The notes below the pieces were generated by a model. The model was not told the DNA's origin. It did not search any database and saw only the letters and a list, made by a program, of their open reading frames with translations. A program made the position numbers and the translations under genes. This document shows, one piece after another, positions 17,206-28,300 of a stretch of DNA of 64,000 nt. The DNA is taken from contig JAFYZT010000020.1 of assembly GCA_017548605.1 (NCBI GenBank), forward strand, positions 1 to 64,000, given 5' to 3'. The stretch is from Prevotella sp. GTDB taxonomy: Bacteria > Bacteroidota > Bacteroidia > Bacteroidales > Bacteroidaceae. Position 1 is the stretch's first letter, and each line of letters starts with the position of its first letter.

Positions 17206-17278
17206 TCGGGATTACTGGACTCGAACCAGCGACCTCGCGCCCCCCAGACGTGTGCGCTACCAACTGCGCTAAATCCCG
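17206..17278 (-). tRNA. tRNA-Pro (anticodon GGG)
   Basis: Folds as a tRNA of 73 bases: 7-bp acceptor stem (CGGGATT with AATCCCG), D-arm GCGC...GCGC containing AGTTGGTA, anticodon loop CTGGGGG with anticodon GGG, T-arm with TTCGAGT, discriminator A. CCA is not encoded. The anticodon stem contains one A-C mismatch. The 3' end faces the prophage, so this gene is probably the integration site (tRNA restored after integration). Confidence 0.88.
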
Positions 17279-17384
17279 AACACATTTTTGCAAATGCGGT
17301 GCAAAGGTAAACAGATTTGTTGACATAGCCAAATTTTTAAGAAGTTTTTTTCGGTAAAACAAAAAAAGTAAAAATAATTGCTAT

Positions 17385-17418
17385 TTTGCTCCCCTTGTGT
17401 ATTTTTTTACTATCTTTG
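17385..17418 (+). promoter_or_regulatory. Promoter of the aroA operon
   Basis: TTTG at 17385-17388 and TATCTTTG at 17411-17418, spacing 22 bases; Bacteroidetes -33/-7 type, slightly long. It lies ~55 bases upstream of aroA and outside the prophage. Confidence 0.6.
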
Positions 17419-17475
17419 CAGTAAGAAAAGACATCTTTCCATAAGATAAATGCAACTCGGAAAACAAAAAACGAT

Positions 17476-18729
17476 ATGACATACCAACTGTGGACTCCTG
17501 AACACATAAATACAACCATTAACCTGCCCGCATCGAAAAGCATCAGCAACCGAGCATTGATTATCCATGCACTTTCGGGCAGCAACACCCTACCCCACAA
17601 CCTTTCCGACTGCGACGACACCGAAGTGATAGTTCGCGCACTAGCAGAAATGCCTGACACCATCGATATCAAGGCGGCAGGTACTGCCATGCGTTTCATG
17701 ACGGCCTATCTTGCCGTAACACCGGGTGAGCACACTCTGACCGGAACAGAACGGATGAAGGAACGGCCCATCGGCATACTAGTGGAAGCACTGCGCTATC
17801 TTGGAGCCGACATCGAATATACTGAAGAGGAAGGCTTTCCGCCTCTCCATATCCGGGGACAACGGCTCGAAGGAGGCGCCATCACCATTGATGGCAGCAT
17901 CAGCTCGCAATATATCTCTGCACTGCTGATGATAGGTCCTATACTGCACAACGGGCTGGAGATGCGATTGGCAGGCGAAATCATCTCACGACCATATATT
18001 GACCTCACCCTCTGTACCATGCGCGACTTCGGCGCCGAAGTGGACTGGACCGGACCCGACACCATCACCGTGGCGGCCAAGCCGTATGTATCGCGAGAGT
18101 ATTTCATTGAGAACGACTGGAGCGCCGCCTCCTATTGGTATGAGATGGCGGCATTGCACCCGGATGAAGACAACGAGATAAGCCTTAACGGTCTGACCGA
18201 CGGGTCGAGACAAGGCGATTCCACAGCACGTTACCTGTTCAGTCTGTTGGGTGTAAAGACAACCTTCGACGAGGTGATTCCGGGCGTAGCGACCACAGTA
18301 CACCTGAAACGACAGCCCATGCATGTCCCACGGATGGAATACGACTTCATCAACCAGCCCGACTTAGCGCAGACCTTCGTAGTGACCTGTCCACTGATGG
18401 GTGTCCCCTTCCATTTCAAGGGACTGTCAACATTGAAAATCAAAGAGACCGACCGCATTGAAGCTTTAAAGAAGGAGATGCGCAAACTGGGTTTCGTCAT
18501 ACATGACATTGACGGCAAAGAATTGTACTGGAACGGCGAGCGATGCGAACCGCAGAGTCATCCGGTAATCAACACCTACAACGACCACCGCATGGCCCTG
18601 GCTTTCGCTCCGGCAGCATGTGTGGTTCCATTCCTACATATCTCACACCCCGAAGTGGTGACGAAGTCGTACCCCCTGTTCTGGGACGACCTGCAACAAG
18701 CCGGATTCACCATCAATGAAATGCCATGA
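17476..18729 (+). CDS. aroA: 3-phosphoshikimate 1-carboxyvinyltransferase (EPSP synthase)
   Basis: Protein of 417 residues, normal for the family. It joins shikimate-3-phosphate and phosphoenolpyruvate in the sixth step of aromatic amino-acid synthesis in the cytoplasm. Visible signatures: PASKSISNRALI (substrate-binding N-terminus), AGTAMRFMTA (PEP-binding region), SSQYISALLM, KETDRIEALKKEMRKLG and NDHRMALAFAP near the C-terminus. Two repeated-fold domains are expected. The stop overlaps the start of the next gene by 4 bases (ATGA), so an operon with the small membrane protein, and perhaps porW, is likely. Confidence 0.97.
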   Translation: MTYQLWTPEHINTTINLPASKSISNRALIIHALSGSNTLPHNLSDCDDTEVIVRALAEMPDTIDIKAAGTAMRFMTAYLAVTPGEHTLTGTERMKERPIGILVEALRYLGADIEYTEEEGFPPLHIRGQRLEGGAITIDGSISSQYISALLMIGPILHNGLEMRLAGEIISRPYIDLTLCTMRDFGAEVDWTGPDTITVAAKPYVSREYFIENDWSAASYWYEMAALHPDEDNEISLNGLTDGSRQGDSTARYLFSLLGVKTTFDEVIPGVATTVHLKRQPMHVPRMEYDFINQPDLAQTFVVTCPLMGVPFHFKGLSTLKIKETDRIEALKKEMRKLGFVIHDIDGKELYWNGERCEPQSHPVINTYNDHRMALAFAPAACVVPFLHISHPEVVTKSYPLFWDDLQQAGFTINEMP

Positions 18730-19106
18730 CCGTTTTCATCATCTGCGCCATTACACTCTTGTTCCTCCTCATGCTGTTTCGTTGGGGACGGCATCACACC
18801 ACAACTCCTGTGGAGTCGCAACCGTCATGCGCCACATGTGACGGACATGACAGCCGCTGCATGCAGGAATGTGCCATGGAAGCAGCCATCAAAGACATCG
18901 AATATTTCGACGATGAAGAACTGGACATGTTTCGTGACCGACAGTCGGACCATTATACCGACGATGAGGCGGAGCAGTTCAGGGAGGTACTCTATACCAT
19001 GCGCCAGGAAGAGGTCAGGGACTGGGCTAACAGTCTGGCCCTCCGCCATATCGAGGTGCCCGACCAACTGAAAGACGAACTCTTTTTAATGATGAATGAC
19101 GAGTGA
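18726..19106 (+). CDS. Small membrane-anchored protein of unknown function, 126 aa
   Basis: Overlaps aroA by 4 bases. The N-terminus is a single hydrophobic helix (FIICAITLLFLLMLFRW, ~4-20). It is followed by a soluble part with a Cys cluster (CATCDGHDSRCMQECAME, ~35-52) and an acidic helical segment. The Cys pattern could bind metal or form disulfides. No family is recognised. Its place between aroA and porW suggests only an operon link. Confidence 0.65.
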   Translation: MTVFIICAITLLFLLMLFRWGRHHTTTPVESQPSCATCDGHDSRCMQECAMEAAIKDIEYFDDEELDMFRDRQSDHYTDDEAEQFREVLYTMRQEEVRDWANSLALRHIEVPDQLKDELFLMMNDE

Positions 19107-19186
19107 CATATTTCATTCATCATTCCACATTCAACATTCTTCCTTTCTGATGCAATAAATCGGGTGGTTTTTCGGTTATTATAACA

Positions 19187-22100
19187 ATGAACATGCGCAA
19201 GTGGCACCATATCATTCCTTTTTTCGTAGTGACCGCCCTATTGGTGGCCAGCGCTTGTTCCACGCAGAAAAATACGGCCAAGAGCCGGTGGTGGCACTCT
19301 TTCCATGCCCGTTACAACACTTATTACAACGGAGCTCAGGCATATATTGACGGTTCACTGGCCAAGGAAAAAGGTAACAAAGACAACTTTACGGAAATCA
19401 TCCCCCTCTACACCGTTGGCAATAAAAGCAGCCGCACACTGGGAGAGGGACAATTCAACACGGCCATCGAGAAAGCACAGAAAGCCATCAAACGCCACAG
19501 CATCAAGAAACGGCCGGAATGGAACAAAAGTCGCAAGAAGACAGAACGAGACATCGAATGGCTCAGCCGACGTGAATACAATCCCTTCCTGTGGAAAGCA
19601 TGGATGCTCATGGGACGCGCCCAATTCCACAAAGGAGCCTTCGATGAGGCGGCAGCCACCTTCTCATACATGAGCCGGTTGTACCAGACTCAGCCCGCCA
19701 TCTACGGCAAGGCACGGGCATGGCTAGCCAAATGCTACATCGAACAAGAATGGCTCTATGATGCCGAGGACGTGATACGCAATATGCAACGCGACTCCAT
19801 CGACTGGCGGGCACAAAAAGAATGGGACTACACCTACGCAGACTATTACATCCACACAGGCGAATACGAGAAAGCTATTCCCTACCTGCGCAAGGTTATC
19901 AAACATGAGATGCGCCGGAAACAGAAAGCACGCGAATACTATCTGCTCGGACAACTGGAGAGCACGCTCGGACACCGCGATGAGGCCTTCAAGGCTTACC
20001 GCCACGTAGTACGGCTGAACCCACCGTACGAGGTAGAGTTCAACGCACGTATTGCCATGACCGAGGTGATGGCTGCCGGAGGGAAGACCAAGCAGACCAT
20101 CAGTCGTCTGAAACGCATGGCGGCGTCGGACAAGAACAAAGATTACCTCGACCAGGTATATTATGCCATAGGCAATATCTACCTCTCCGAACGCGACACC
20201 ACCAACGCCATCAGTGCCTATGAGAAAGGGGCGGAGAAAGCCACACGCTCGGGCATCGAGAAGGGTGTGCTCCTGCTCAAACTGGGCGATTTGTATTGGG
20301 ATAAGGAGAAATACAGCGATGCACGACGGTGCTACGGACAAGCCATCGGACTGCTCGACCGCGACCGCAAGGACTATAAGCAGCTGTCAAACCGTTCGGT
20401 AATCCTCGACGAGCTGGTGCCCTACACCGAAGCCATACACCTCCAAGACTCACTGCAGATACTGGCCAACATGAGCGAAGCCGACCGCAATGCAGCCATT
20501 GACCGGGTGATAGAGGCACTGAAGAAAAAGGAGAAGGAGGAGAAGCGCAAACAACAGGAGGCCGATGCCGCACAGGTGCAATCACAAAATGCCGGCGGTG
20601 CCAACCAAGGACAGCAGAAACCGCAGGCACTGAACAGTGGCGAACAAGGCGGACTGTGGTATTTCTACAACCAGATGGCGGTAAACCAGGGAAAGGCCAC
20701 TTTTGAACGGCAATGGGGCAAGCGTGAGAATGCCGACGACTGGCAACGCTCGAACAAGACTGTGGTGGGAAACATCGGCAGCGAAGAGATGGAACTGACC
20801 GAGGAGATGCGTGACTCCATAGCACGTGCCGAGGCTTTGGAGGACTCGCTGTCGAATGTGGCCGACAGTGCACAGAACGACCCGCACAAGCGCGAGTATT
20901 ACCTGGCACAGATACCGTTCACCGAGGAACAGGTGGCAGCCAGCAACAACATCATCAAAGACGGACTGCACCACTCGGGTGTCATCTTCAAGGACCGTCT
21001 CGACAACCTACGTCTGAGCGAGAAGCAACTTCGCCGACTGACCGATTTCTATCCCGACTACGAGAATATGGACGATGTGTATTACCACCTCTTCCTGCTC
21101 TATTCACGAAAGGGAGAAACGGCTGTGGCCGAAGAATATGTACAACTGCTCAAGCAGAAATACCCCGACAGCCAGTGGACCACCCTGCTCACCGACCCGC
21201 ACTTCCGCGAAAACTCCCAGTTCGGCGTACACATGGAGGACTCGCTATATACGGCCACCTATGAGGCGTTCAAGGCGGACCGTTACAACGAGGTGGCGGG
21301 CAACGCACGTATATCGCAGAGCCGCTTCCCATTAGGAGCTAACCGCGATAAGTTCATCTTCATCAACGGACTGAGTAAACTGAACCAAGGCGATGCCAAC
21401 GGATGTCTCGAAGATATGCGCACGGTAGTGAAAGACTACCCGAAGAGCCGTATCAGCGAAATGGCGGGCATGATAGTGAAAGGCGTGGGCGAAGGACGCC
21501 GTTTGCATGGTGGGAAATTCGACCTGGGCGATGTGTGGAGCCGAAGGGCTGCCGTACTGAACGACAGCGACTCCATACAGTCAAGACAGTTCATAGCAGA
21601 CCGCAATGCTGACTTCGCCTTTATTCTCGCCTACCACCCTGACTCACTCAATGAGAACCAGCTGCTCTTCGAGATGGCACGGTTCAACTTCACCAATTTC
21701 ATCGTTCGCAATTTCGACCTGAACATCGAAGATGTCGATGGGCTGCACCTCATGACCATCACAGGATTCCGCAACTTCGACGAAGCACACCAATATGCCG
21801 AACAGCTGTATGCCAACGAGGCGGTGGTACAGCGGGCACAACAAGCACGTGCCATCATTATCAGCTTGCAAAATCTCGAACTGTTGGGCAATCAGTTCAG
21901 CTATGAAGACTACGATGAGTTCTATGCCAAGAACTTCGTGCCGTTGAAGGTGACGCGACGTTACCTGCTCACCGAGCCCGACGGCGTGGGACAACAGCCG
22001 GAACCCGACCTGCGCTTCCCCATCGGCGACGTAGTGCCCACGAAACCGGAACCCACCAAAAAACCTGACGACAACGGTGATATCGGAGGACCTGACGGCA

Positions 22101-22720
22101 ACGGCAACAACGAACCTACAGGCTTCGACATCGATGAACCTGCTATCAATGGCAACAACGAACCCACGGGCTTCGACATCGATGAACCTGCTATCAATGG
22201 CAACAACGAACCCACGGGCTTCGACATCGATGAGCCTGCTATCAATGGCAACAACGTACCTACCGGCTTAGATATTGACGAACCCGAAGAAAGGCCGCAG
22301 GAGAATCAGGAAAATCTGGAGAATCCAGTAATACCAGAGCCACTGAAACCACAGCAACCTGAACAGCAGAAGCCCAAGCGGCCCGAGACGCAACAGCCTG
22401 AGGCGCAGAAACCACAGCAACCTGAGCCACAGAAACCCGAGCCACAGGAACCGCAGAAACCCACGCAACCTGAACCCCAACAGCCCGAGCCACAGCAGAC
22501 TGAGCCACAGCAGACTGAGCCACAGCAGACTGAGCCGACAGAGGATCCCAATGCCATAGAGATTGACATTGACGAGCCCGATGACGACGACACGGAGATA
22601 TACTTCGACGACTTCGGCGACACGCCATCGGACGAACCATCGAACAGACCTCCGCAAAAGCCCAGTCAAAATGATGACGTGAACATTGAAGACGAATATT
22701 ACGAGCTGGACGGATTCTAA
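19187..22720 (+). CDS. porW: Type IX secretion system lipoprotein PorW/SprE-like
   Basis: Protein of 1177 residues. Lipoprotein signal: hydrophobic N-terminus then ASACSTQ (Cys ~24). The next ~850 residues consist of tetratricopeptide-type helical repeats (e.g. RAQFHKGAFDEAAATFSYM). This is the layout of PorW/SprE, a T9SS outer-membrane-associated lipoprotein needed for secretion and linked to the PorK/N ring. The next gene encodes PorX, supporting the call. The C-terminal ~200 residues are unusual: GNNEPTGFDIDEP repeats and a Pro/Gln/Glu-rich tail with an acidic end. The ATG at 19187 is used; one at 19193 is also possible. Confidence 0.82.
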   Translation: MNMRKWHHIIPFFVVTALLVASACSTQKNTAKSRWWHSFHARYNTYYNGAQAYIDGSLAKEKGNKDNFTEIIPLYTVGNKSSRTLGEGQFNTAIEKAQKAIKRHSIKKRPEWNKSRKKTERDIEWLSRREYNPFLWKAWMLMGRAQFHKGAFDEAAATFSYMSRLYQTQPAIYGKARAWLAKCYIEQEWLYDAEDVIRNMQRDSIDWRAQKEWDYTYADYYIHTGEYEKAIPYLRKVIKHEMRRKQKAREYYLLGQLESTLGHRDEAFKAYRHVVRLNPPYEVEFNARIAMTEVMAAGGKTKQTISRLKRMAASDKNKDYLDQVYYAIGNIYLSERDTTNAISAYEKGAEKATRSGIEKGVLLLKLGDLYWDKEKYSDARRCYGQAIGLLDRDRKDYKQLSNRSVILDELVPYTEAIHLQDSLQILANMSEADRNAAIDRVIEALKKKEKEEKRKQQEADAAQVQSQNAGGANQGQQKPQALNSGEQGGLWYFYNQMAVNQGKATFERQWGKRENADDWQRSNKTVVGNIGSEEMELTEEMRDSIARAEALEDSLSNVADSAQNDPHKREYYLAQIPFTEEQVAASNNIIKDGLHHSGVIFKDRLDNLRLSEKQLRRLTDFYPDYENMDDVYYHLFLLYSRKGETAVAEEYVQLLKQKYPDSQWTTLLTDPHFRENSQFGVHMEDSLYTATYEAFKADRYNEVAGNARISQSRFPLGANRDKFIFINGLSKLNQGDANGCLEDMRTVVKDYPKSRISEMAGMIVKGVGEGRRLHGGKFDLGDVWSRRAAVLNDSDSIQSRQFIADRNADFAFILAYHPDSLNENQLLFEMARFNFTNFIVRNFDLNIEDVDGLHLMTITGFRNFDEAHQYAEQLYANEAVVQRAQQARAIIISLQNLELLGNQFSYEDYDEFYAKNFVPLKVTRRYLLTEPDGVGQQPEPDLRFPIGDVVPTKPEPTKKPDDNGDIGGPDGNGNNEPTGFDIDEPAINGNNEPTGFDIDEPAINGNNEPTGFDIDEPAINGNNVPTGLDIDEPEERPQENQENLENPVIPEPLKPQQPEQQKPKRPETQQPEAQKPQQPEPQKPEPQEPQKPTQPEPQQPEPQQTEPQQTEPQQTEPTEDPNAIEIDIDEPDDDDTEIYFDDFGDTPSDEPSNRPPQKPSQNDDVNIEDEYYELDGF
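22094..22285 (+). repeat. 48-bp tandem repeats in porW (DIDEP units)
   Basis: Units begin gctatcaatggcaacaacga at 22142, 22190 and 22238, period 48 bases (16 residues), preceded by a diverged copy from ~22094. Each codes INGNNEPTGFDIDEPA with small changes. Immediately downstream (22496-22540) is a 15-base tandem coding TEPQQ. Confidence 0.92.
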
Positions 22721-22759
22721 TTTTAGTAACTACTGATATTAAGCTACGCCTAATAAGAT

Positions 22760-24340
22760 ATGACCAACGGATTGTTACTCTGGGTCGATGATGAGATAGA
22801 ATTGCTCAAGGCCCATATCCTCTTCCTTGAGAAAAAAGGATACGAAGTAATTACTGTAAGCAACGGTACTGATGCCATAGAGCAGTGCCGCCAGCATACC
22901 TTCGACCTCATCCTGCTTGATGAGATGATGCCTGGTCTGACGGGACTGGAAACACTTCAGCACATCAAGGAGATGGCACCTACCATCCCCGTGGTGATGG
23001 TGACGAAGAGCGAAGAAGAGAACATCATGAACCAGGCTATCGGTTCGAAGATAGCCGACTATCTCATCAAACCAGTCAATCCCAACCAGATACTGCTCAC
23101 GCTGAAGAAAAACATCCACCGCAAGGAGATTGTGGCAGAGGTGACACAAAGCGGCTATCAACAGAATTTTATGGACATCAGTCAGCAGATAGCCAACTGT
23201 CAAGACCACCACGACTGGATGGAGGTGTATCGCCGTCTGGTACATTGGGAGCTGGAGCTGAGCAGCACCGAGACGAACATGACAGATATACTGAAGATGC
23301 AGAAGGAAGAGGCGAATAACGGTTTCGCCAAATACGTGAAAAGCCATTACCTCGAATGGGTACGCCCCAGCCAGAACGGCGGACTGATGCCCGGGTTGGA
23401 CAAGCGTCCCATGATGAGTCCCGACATCTTCAAGAACAAGGTCTTTCCCTTGCTCGACCAAGGGGAGAAGGTGTTCCTCGTGGTCATTGATAACTTCCGC
23501 TATGACCAATGGCGCACCATCGCGCATGAGATTTCTGACATTTTCGATATCGACGAGGACTTGTATCTGAGTATTCTGCCCACGGCCACACAATATGCCC
23601 GAAATGCCATTTTCAGCGGTCTGATGCCCACACGCATAGCATCGATGTTCCCTGACCTGTGGGTCGATGAAGACGAGGAGGAAGGCAAAAACCTCAATGA
23701 AGGACCACTCATCCAGACTCAGTTGGAACGTTTCCGCCGTAAGAATACATTCTCCTATCACAAAGTGAACGACTCTGCTGCCGCAGAACAATTCATGGGA
23801 CAGTTGCACCAACTGGAAAAGAATGACCTCAACGTGGTAGTGCTCAATTTCATCGATATGCTCTCACACGCACGTACCGAATCAAAGATGGTACGCGAAC
23901 TCGCCAACAACGAGTCGGCCTACCGCAGCATCACACTCAGTTGGTTCCGACACAGCGTGGTGGCAGATTTGTTCAAGGCATTGGCCAACACCGACTATAA
24001 GGTGATAGTGACTACCGACCACGGCAGCATACGCGCGGCACGACCCATCAAAATCATCGGCGACCGCAATACCAACACCAACCTGCGTTACAAACTGGGT
24101 AAAAACCTCAGTTACAACCCCAAGGAGGTGTTCACCATCAAAGACCCACGACAGGCACAGCTGCCTTCGCCCAACCTCAGCACCACATACGTGTTCGCTA
24201 CGGGAGAAGACTTCTTTGCTTATCCCAACAACTACAATTATTATGTTTCCTACTACCGCGACACCTTCCAGCATGGTGGCATATCAATGGAAGAGATGAT
24301 TATCCCATTGATAACGCTCACAGGCAGAAAACGCGGATAA
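22760..24340 (+). CDS. porX: T9SS response regulator PorX (receiver + PglZ domain)
   Basis: Protein of 526 residues, the size of PorX. Residues ~1-120 form a receiver domain: acidic pair D10/D11, phosphorylated Asp 54 ([10 protein letters not shown]), T82, K104. The rest is a PglZ/alkaline-phosphatase-superfamily domain. Likely metal and catalytic residues include D244 (VIDNFR), T275/T277 (LPTATQ), D366 and H370 (FIDMLSH), D420/H421 (TTDHGS) and H505 (QHGG). PorX controls T9SS gene expression and energisation, is activated by a histidine kinase (PorY) not seen here, and PglZ-type PorX hydrolyses oligonucleotides. It lies directly after porW and before tsaE. Confidence 0.93.
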   Translation: MTNGLLLWVDDEIELLKAHILFLEKKGYEVITVSNGTDAIEQCRQHTFDLILLDEMMPGLTGLETLQHIKEMAPTIPVVMVTKSEEENIMNQAIGSKIADYLIKPVNPNQILLTLKKNIHRKEIVAEVTQSGYQQNFMDISQQIANCQDHHDWMEVYRRLVHWELELSSTETNMTDILKMQKEEANNGFAKYVKSHYLEWVRPSQNGGLMPGLDKRPMMSPDIFKNKVFPLLDQGEKVFLVVIDNFRYDQWRTIAHEISDIFDIDEDLYLSILPTATQYARNAIFSGLMPTRIASMFPDLWVDEDEEEGKNLNEGPLIQTQLERFRRKNTFSYHKVNDSAAAEQFMGQLHQLEKNDLNVVVLNFIDMLSHARTESKMVRELANNESAYRSITLSWFRHSVVADLFKALANTDYKVIVTTDHGSIRAARPIKIIGDRNTNTNLRYKLGKNLSYNPKEVFTIKDPRQAQLPSPNLSTTYVFATGEDFFAYPNNYNYYVSYYRDTFQHGGISMEEMIIPLITLTGRKRG

Positions 24341-24354
24341 TACGATACGAACGC

Positions 24355-24774
24355 ATGAGCAAGAGCATTCAAATACCCAACGTCAACGAGCTGCATGCCG
24401 CAGCACGCGCCTTCATCGAACAGATGGGCGACAACACCGTCTTCGCTTTCTACGGCAAGATGGGAGCGGGAAAGACTACGTTTATCAAAGCTTTGTGCGA
24501 AGAACTGGGTGTCGACGATGTCATCACATCGCCTACCTTCGCCATCGTCAATGAATACCGCACCACATCTGGTGAACTGGTCTACCACTTCGATTTCTAC
24601 CGCATCAAACACATTGAAGAGGTATACGATATGGGGTATGAAGATTATTTCTTCAGTGGCGCGTTATGCTTCATCGAATGGCCTGAACTCATTGAGGAAC
24701 TGCTGCCAGAGGATGCCGTACGTGTAAGTATCGAAGAGCATGACGACGGTAGCAGAACCATCACGATAGAATAA
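24355..24774 (+). CDS. tsaE: tRNA threonylcarbamoyladenosine biosynthesis ATPase TsaE
   Basis: Protein of 139 residues, full length. P-loop [14 protein letters not shown] at ~34-47, then [10 protein letters not shown] and HFDFYR, the TsaE switch regions, and FIEWPE near the C-terminus. TsaE supports TsaB/TsaD in making t6A37 on ANN-decoding tRNAs. It starts 14 bases after porX and is followed by a strong terminator, so it closes the aroA-porW-porX-side transcript. Confidence 0.95.
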   Translation: MSKSIQIPNVNELHAAARAFIEQMGDNTVFAFYGKMGAGKTTFIKALCEELGVDDVITSPTFAIVNEYRTTSGELVYHFDFYRIKHIEEVYDMGYEDYFFSGALCFIEWPELIEELLPEDAVRVSIEEHDDGSRTITIE

Positions 24775-24787
24775 CACCCCGTCAAAC

Positions 24788-24832
24788 AACAAGAGTGGCA
24801 GAACCGTAAATCAGGGTTCTGCCACTCTTGTT
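24788..24832. terminator. Bidirectional intrinsic terminator (tsaE / trxA)
   Basis: 18-bp stem including caagagtggcagaacc / ggttctgccactcttg, 9-base loop, with T-rich flank on the + side and A-rich on the other. It separates convergent tsaE and trxA. Confidence 0.92.
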
Positions 24833-24848
24833 TTAACTATGCAGTTTC

Positions 24849-25163
24849 TTACAGCAATGCCTTAAACTTAGCATCGAGGGTAGCCTTGTTAGCAGCTCCC
24901 ACGAAACGGTCCACCAGTTCACCGTTCTTGAAGAAGAGGATGGTAGGAATATTACGCACGCCATATTCCATGGCCACATCATCGTTCTCCTCCACATCAC
25001 ACTTGCCTACGACAATTTTCCCATCGTAATCCTCGGCCAGTTCGGAGATGACCGGACCCAACATGCGGCAAGGACCACACCATGTGGCCCACAGGTCGAC
25101 CACCAATGGCAGGTTGCCATTCTTGTACTGCTCTAAATTCTCAGTTGTGATTGTTACTTCCAT
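24849..25163 (-). CDS. trxA: Thioredoxin
   Basis: Protein of 104 residues, a single thioredoxin domain without signal peptide. Active site WCGPCR at ~30-35 within VDLWATWCGPCRMLGPV, and the cis-Pro segment RNIPTILFF. It reduces cytoplasmic disulfides. Monocistronic-looking: a terminator lies downstream; upstream is a ~144-base gap to dnaE holding a T-rich tract of tttttacc-type repeats (25222-25258). Confidence 0.97.
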   Translation of the reverse strand: MEVTITTENLEQYKNGNLPLVVDLWATWCGPCRMLGPVISELAEDYDGKIVVGKCDVEENDDVAMEYGVRNIPTILFFKNGELVDRFVGAANKATLDAKFKALL

Positions 25164-25307
25164 TGTAATTCTGTTTTATTTGTTAATATTTGATTTCTTT
25201 TTTAGGTTAAAGGACAATAACTATTTTACCTTTTTACCCTTTTACTTTTTTACCTTTCAGCAATAAGCGTGCCAAATCACCCTTGTCATAAGACCTGACA
25301 TTTCTTG

Positions 25308-28300
25308 TCAGTTAATATGATAGGTCACCCCTTCGCACTGCTCAATGAAGTTCAACAGGTCGCCGGTCACCTTCACGCCCACGCTCTTGCTACGGAGCAT
25401 CACCTGGCTGTTCTCGCCAGCCTGGTGCAGTTGAATGAACAGGGATGTATCACCAGGGGTGTCCTTGAGCATCGTAGCCAGGTCGGAGACCACCGTGTCG
25501 GAAAGCGACGACGTATCGATGGTGATGATGAGACGATCGATACGTTTTTGCTTCACGGCACTCAGATACTGCACATCGTCGATATGAAAATCAACGAAGT
25601 TGCTTGTCTCGAATTTCTTCTGGCACTTAGCTTTGATGAACACACAGCAGCCCTCTTGTAACATAGCTTGCCAATCGGCCCAGTCCTTATTGAAAAGAGC
25701 CAATTCGCCCGACGACTCGAAATCTTCAATGGTGACAAAGCCACAGGGGTCGCCGCGCTTGGTTAATTTCGACTTCACGGCGGTAACAATGCCACCGAGC
25801 AATATCTCTTCTTTCTTCGTGAGTTTTTCCTTATCATCGAGTTCCGCGCAATGGGTATTGCACATGTGCTTAAGCACGATACGGTATTCGTCGAGGGGAT
25901 GGGCTGAAAGGTATATGCCCACAAGGTCGCGTTCCTTATTGAGCCGTTCAATGGCACTCCAGGACTCTGCCTCGGGAATTGGTGGCGTCGGTATCTCCAT
26001 GGCCTCGATATCGCCGAAGAGGGTATTACTGGCCTCTTGTTTCTCCGTCTGATACAGTTGGCCGTAGCGTATGAGTGTGTCGAGGAACATCTCTCCCCTA
26101 TTATTGAGGGCGAAATAGCGTTCGCGGGCGATGCCGAAGCTATCGAAACCGCCGCTGAGCGCCAAACTCTCAAACGCCTTACGGTTCACGGCGGACAGGT
26201 TCACCCTGTTGGCAAAATCGAAGATATCCTTGTAAGGTCCGTTCTTTTCACGCTCTTCGATGATGGCATTGGCTGCACCCTCTCCCATACCCTTGATGGC
26301 TGCCAGACCGAAACGTATCTGTCCCGCTTTATTGGAACCGAACTTCATATAACTCTCGTTCACATCAGGTCCAAGGGTGGGTATGCCCATGGATTTGCAC
26401 TCGTCCATGAGTTTGGTAATTTCCTTGATGTCGTTCTTCCGTCGGCTCATAATAGCCGCCATGAACTGCGAGGGGTAATGTGCTTTGAGATAAGCGGTCT
26501 GGTAAGCTACCCATGAATAGCACGTGGCATGACTCTTATTGAAGGCATAGGAAGCGAATTTCTTCCAGTCACCCCAAATTTTCTTCAACACCTCGGGGTC
26601 GTGACCATTTTTCTTACCTCCCTCGAGGAACTTCGGCTCCATGGCGTTAACGATATCCTCCTTTTTCTTTCCCATAGCCTTACGCAGCGCGTCGCTCTCG
26701 CCACGGGTGAAATCAGCCAGTTTCCTCGACAGGAGCATCACCTGCTCCTGATACACCGTAATACCATAGGTGTCTTTCAGATATTCCTCCATGCAAGGAA
26801 TGTCGTAGGTGACGAGTGAGGGATCATGCTTGCGACGGATAAAGTCAGGGATATAATCCATCGGTCCCGGTCGGTAGAGGGCATTCATAGCTATGAGGTC
26901 CTCGAACACCGTGGGATGAAGCTCGCGCAGGTATTTCTGCATACCCGGCGACTCAAACTGGAAAGTGCCGATGGTTTGTCCTTTTTGGTACAGCTCATAG
27001 GTCTTGGCATCATCGATGGGGATATTATCGAGGTCGATGATGTCGCCTGTACTCAGGCGAATATTCTCCACCGCCTCCTTCAACTCGGAAAGTGTCTTCA
27101 ACCCGAGGAAGTCCATCTTGATGAGTCCCGTCTCCTCTATCACATGACCGTCGTACTGTGTGCAGAGCACCTTTTCGCCTTTGTTGTCGGGGTCGTCGGC
27201 CGTGGATACAGGTACCCAGTCGCTGATGGCATCGCGGCAGATGATGGTGCCGCAAGCGTGGATACCCGTGCCACGCACCGTGCCCTCAAGCATGCGGGCG
27301 TAGCGTATGGTGTTGCTTAGTTTCGGGTCAGGTGACACCTCGGCTTCGCGCAGCGCCGGCACATATTTGATGGCATTGGCAAGGTTCATCTTCGCTCCTT
27401 CGGGCAACCTGTCGGGAATCTCTTTGCACAAGCGGTTGCTGATTTCCAGAGGCAATTTCTCCACGCGAGCCACATCCTTGATGGAGTTCTTGGTGGCCAT
27501 GGTACTGTAGGTGATAATATGTGCCACCTTGTCGTGCCCATACTTATCCTCCACCCATTTAAGCACCCTGCCACGACCGTCGTCGTCGAAGTCGGTATCG
27601 ATATCCGGCAATGAAATACGGTCAGGGTTCAGGAAACGCTCAAACAGCAGGTCGTATTTCATGGGGTCTATCTTCGTGATACCCAAGCAGTAGGCTACCA
27701 CTGAGCCGGCGGCAGAGCCACGACCGGGACCCACCATCACATCGAGTTGGTCCTGTGCGGCATTGATGAAGTCCTGAACAATAAGGAAGTAACCTGGGAA
27801 ACCCATGGTCTTCATGACATGCAACTCAAACTTAATGCGCTCATTCAGTTCATCGGAAAGCGGTTCGCCATATAAGCGATGGGCACCGTCATAGGCGAGT
27901 TTGGCCAGATATTCCGCCTCGAACTTAATGCGGTAGAGTTTTTCATAACCACCCAAGTGGGCTATTTTCTTCGCACCTTCCTCAGGCGACAGTTGGTTCT
28001 CACCATTTTCGTCAGTCGTAAACTCCTTATACAAATCTTCCTCGGAATATTTACGACGGATATCTTCCTCGGTGCCGAAGCTCTCAGGAATGGGGAAGAA
28101 CGGCATGATGGGATCGTGATTGATGCTGTACACCTCCACCTTGTCGAGAATCTCGAGCGTATTGGCCAATGATTCAGGCACATCGGCAAACACCTCATTC
28201 ATCTCAGCCTTTGTCTTGAACCACTCCTGTTTGGTGTAACGCATGCGGTTAGGGTCGTCAAGGTCGCTCGCCGTGGATAGGCAGAGCAAATGGTCATGGG

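Noticed and set aside
22094-22285. CRISPR-like array in porW
   Set aside because: The repeats are contiguous, without unique spacers, and are in frame within a coding sequence.
22260-22669. Overlapping - strand frames opposite the porW tail
   Set aside because: Cys/Gly/Leu or Ala/Val-rich low-complexity products result from antisense reading of Pro/Gln/Glu repeats.
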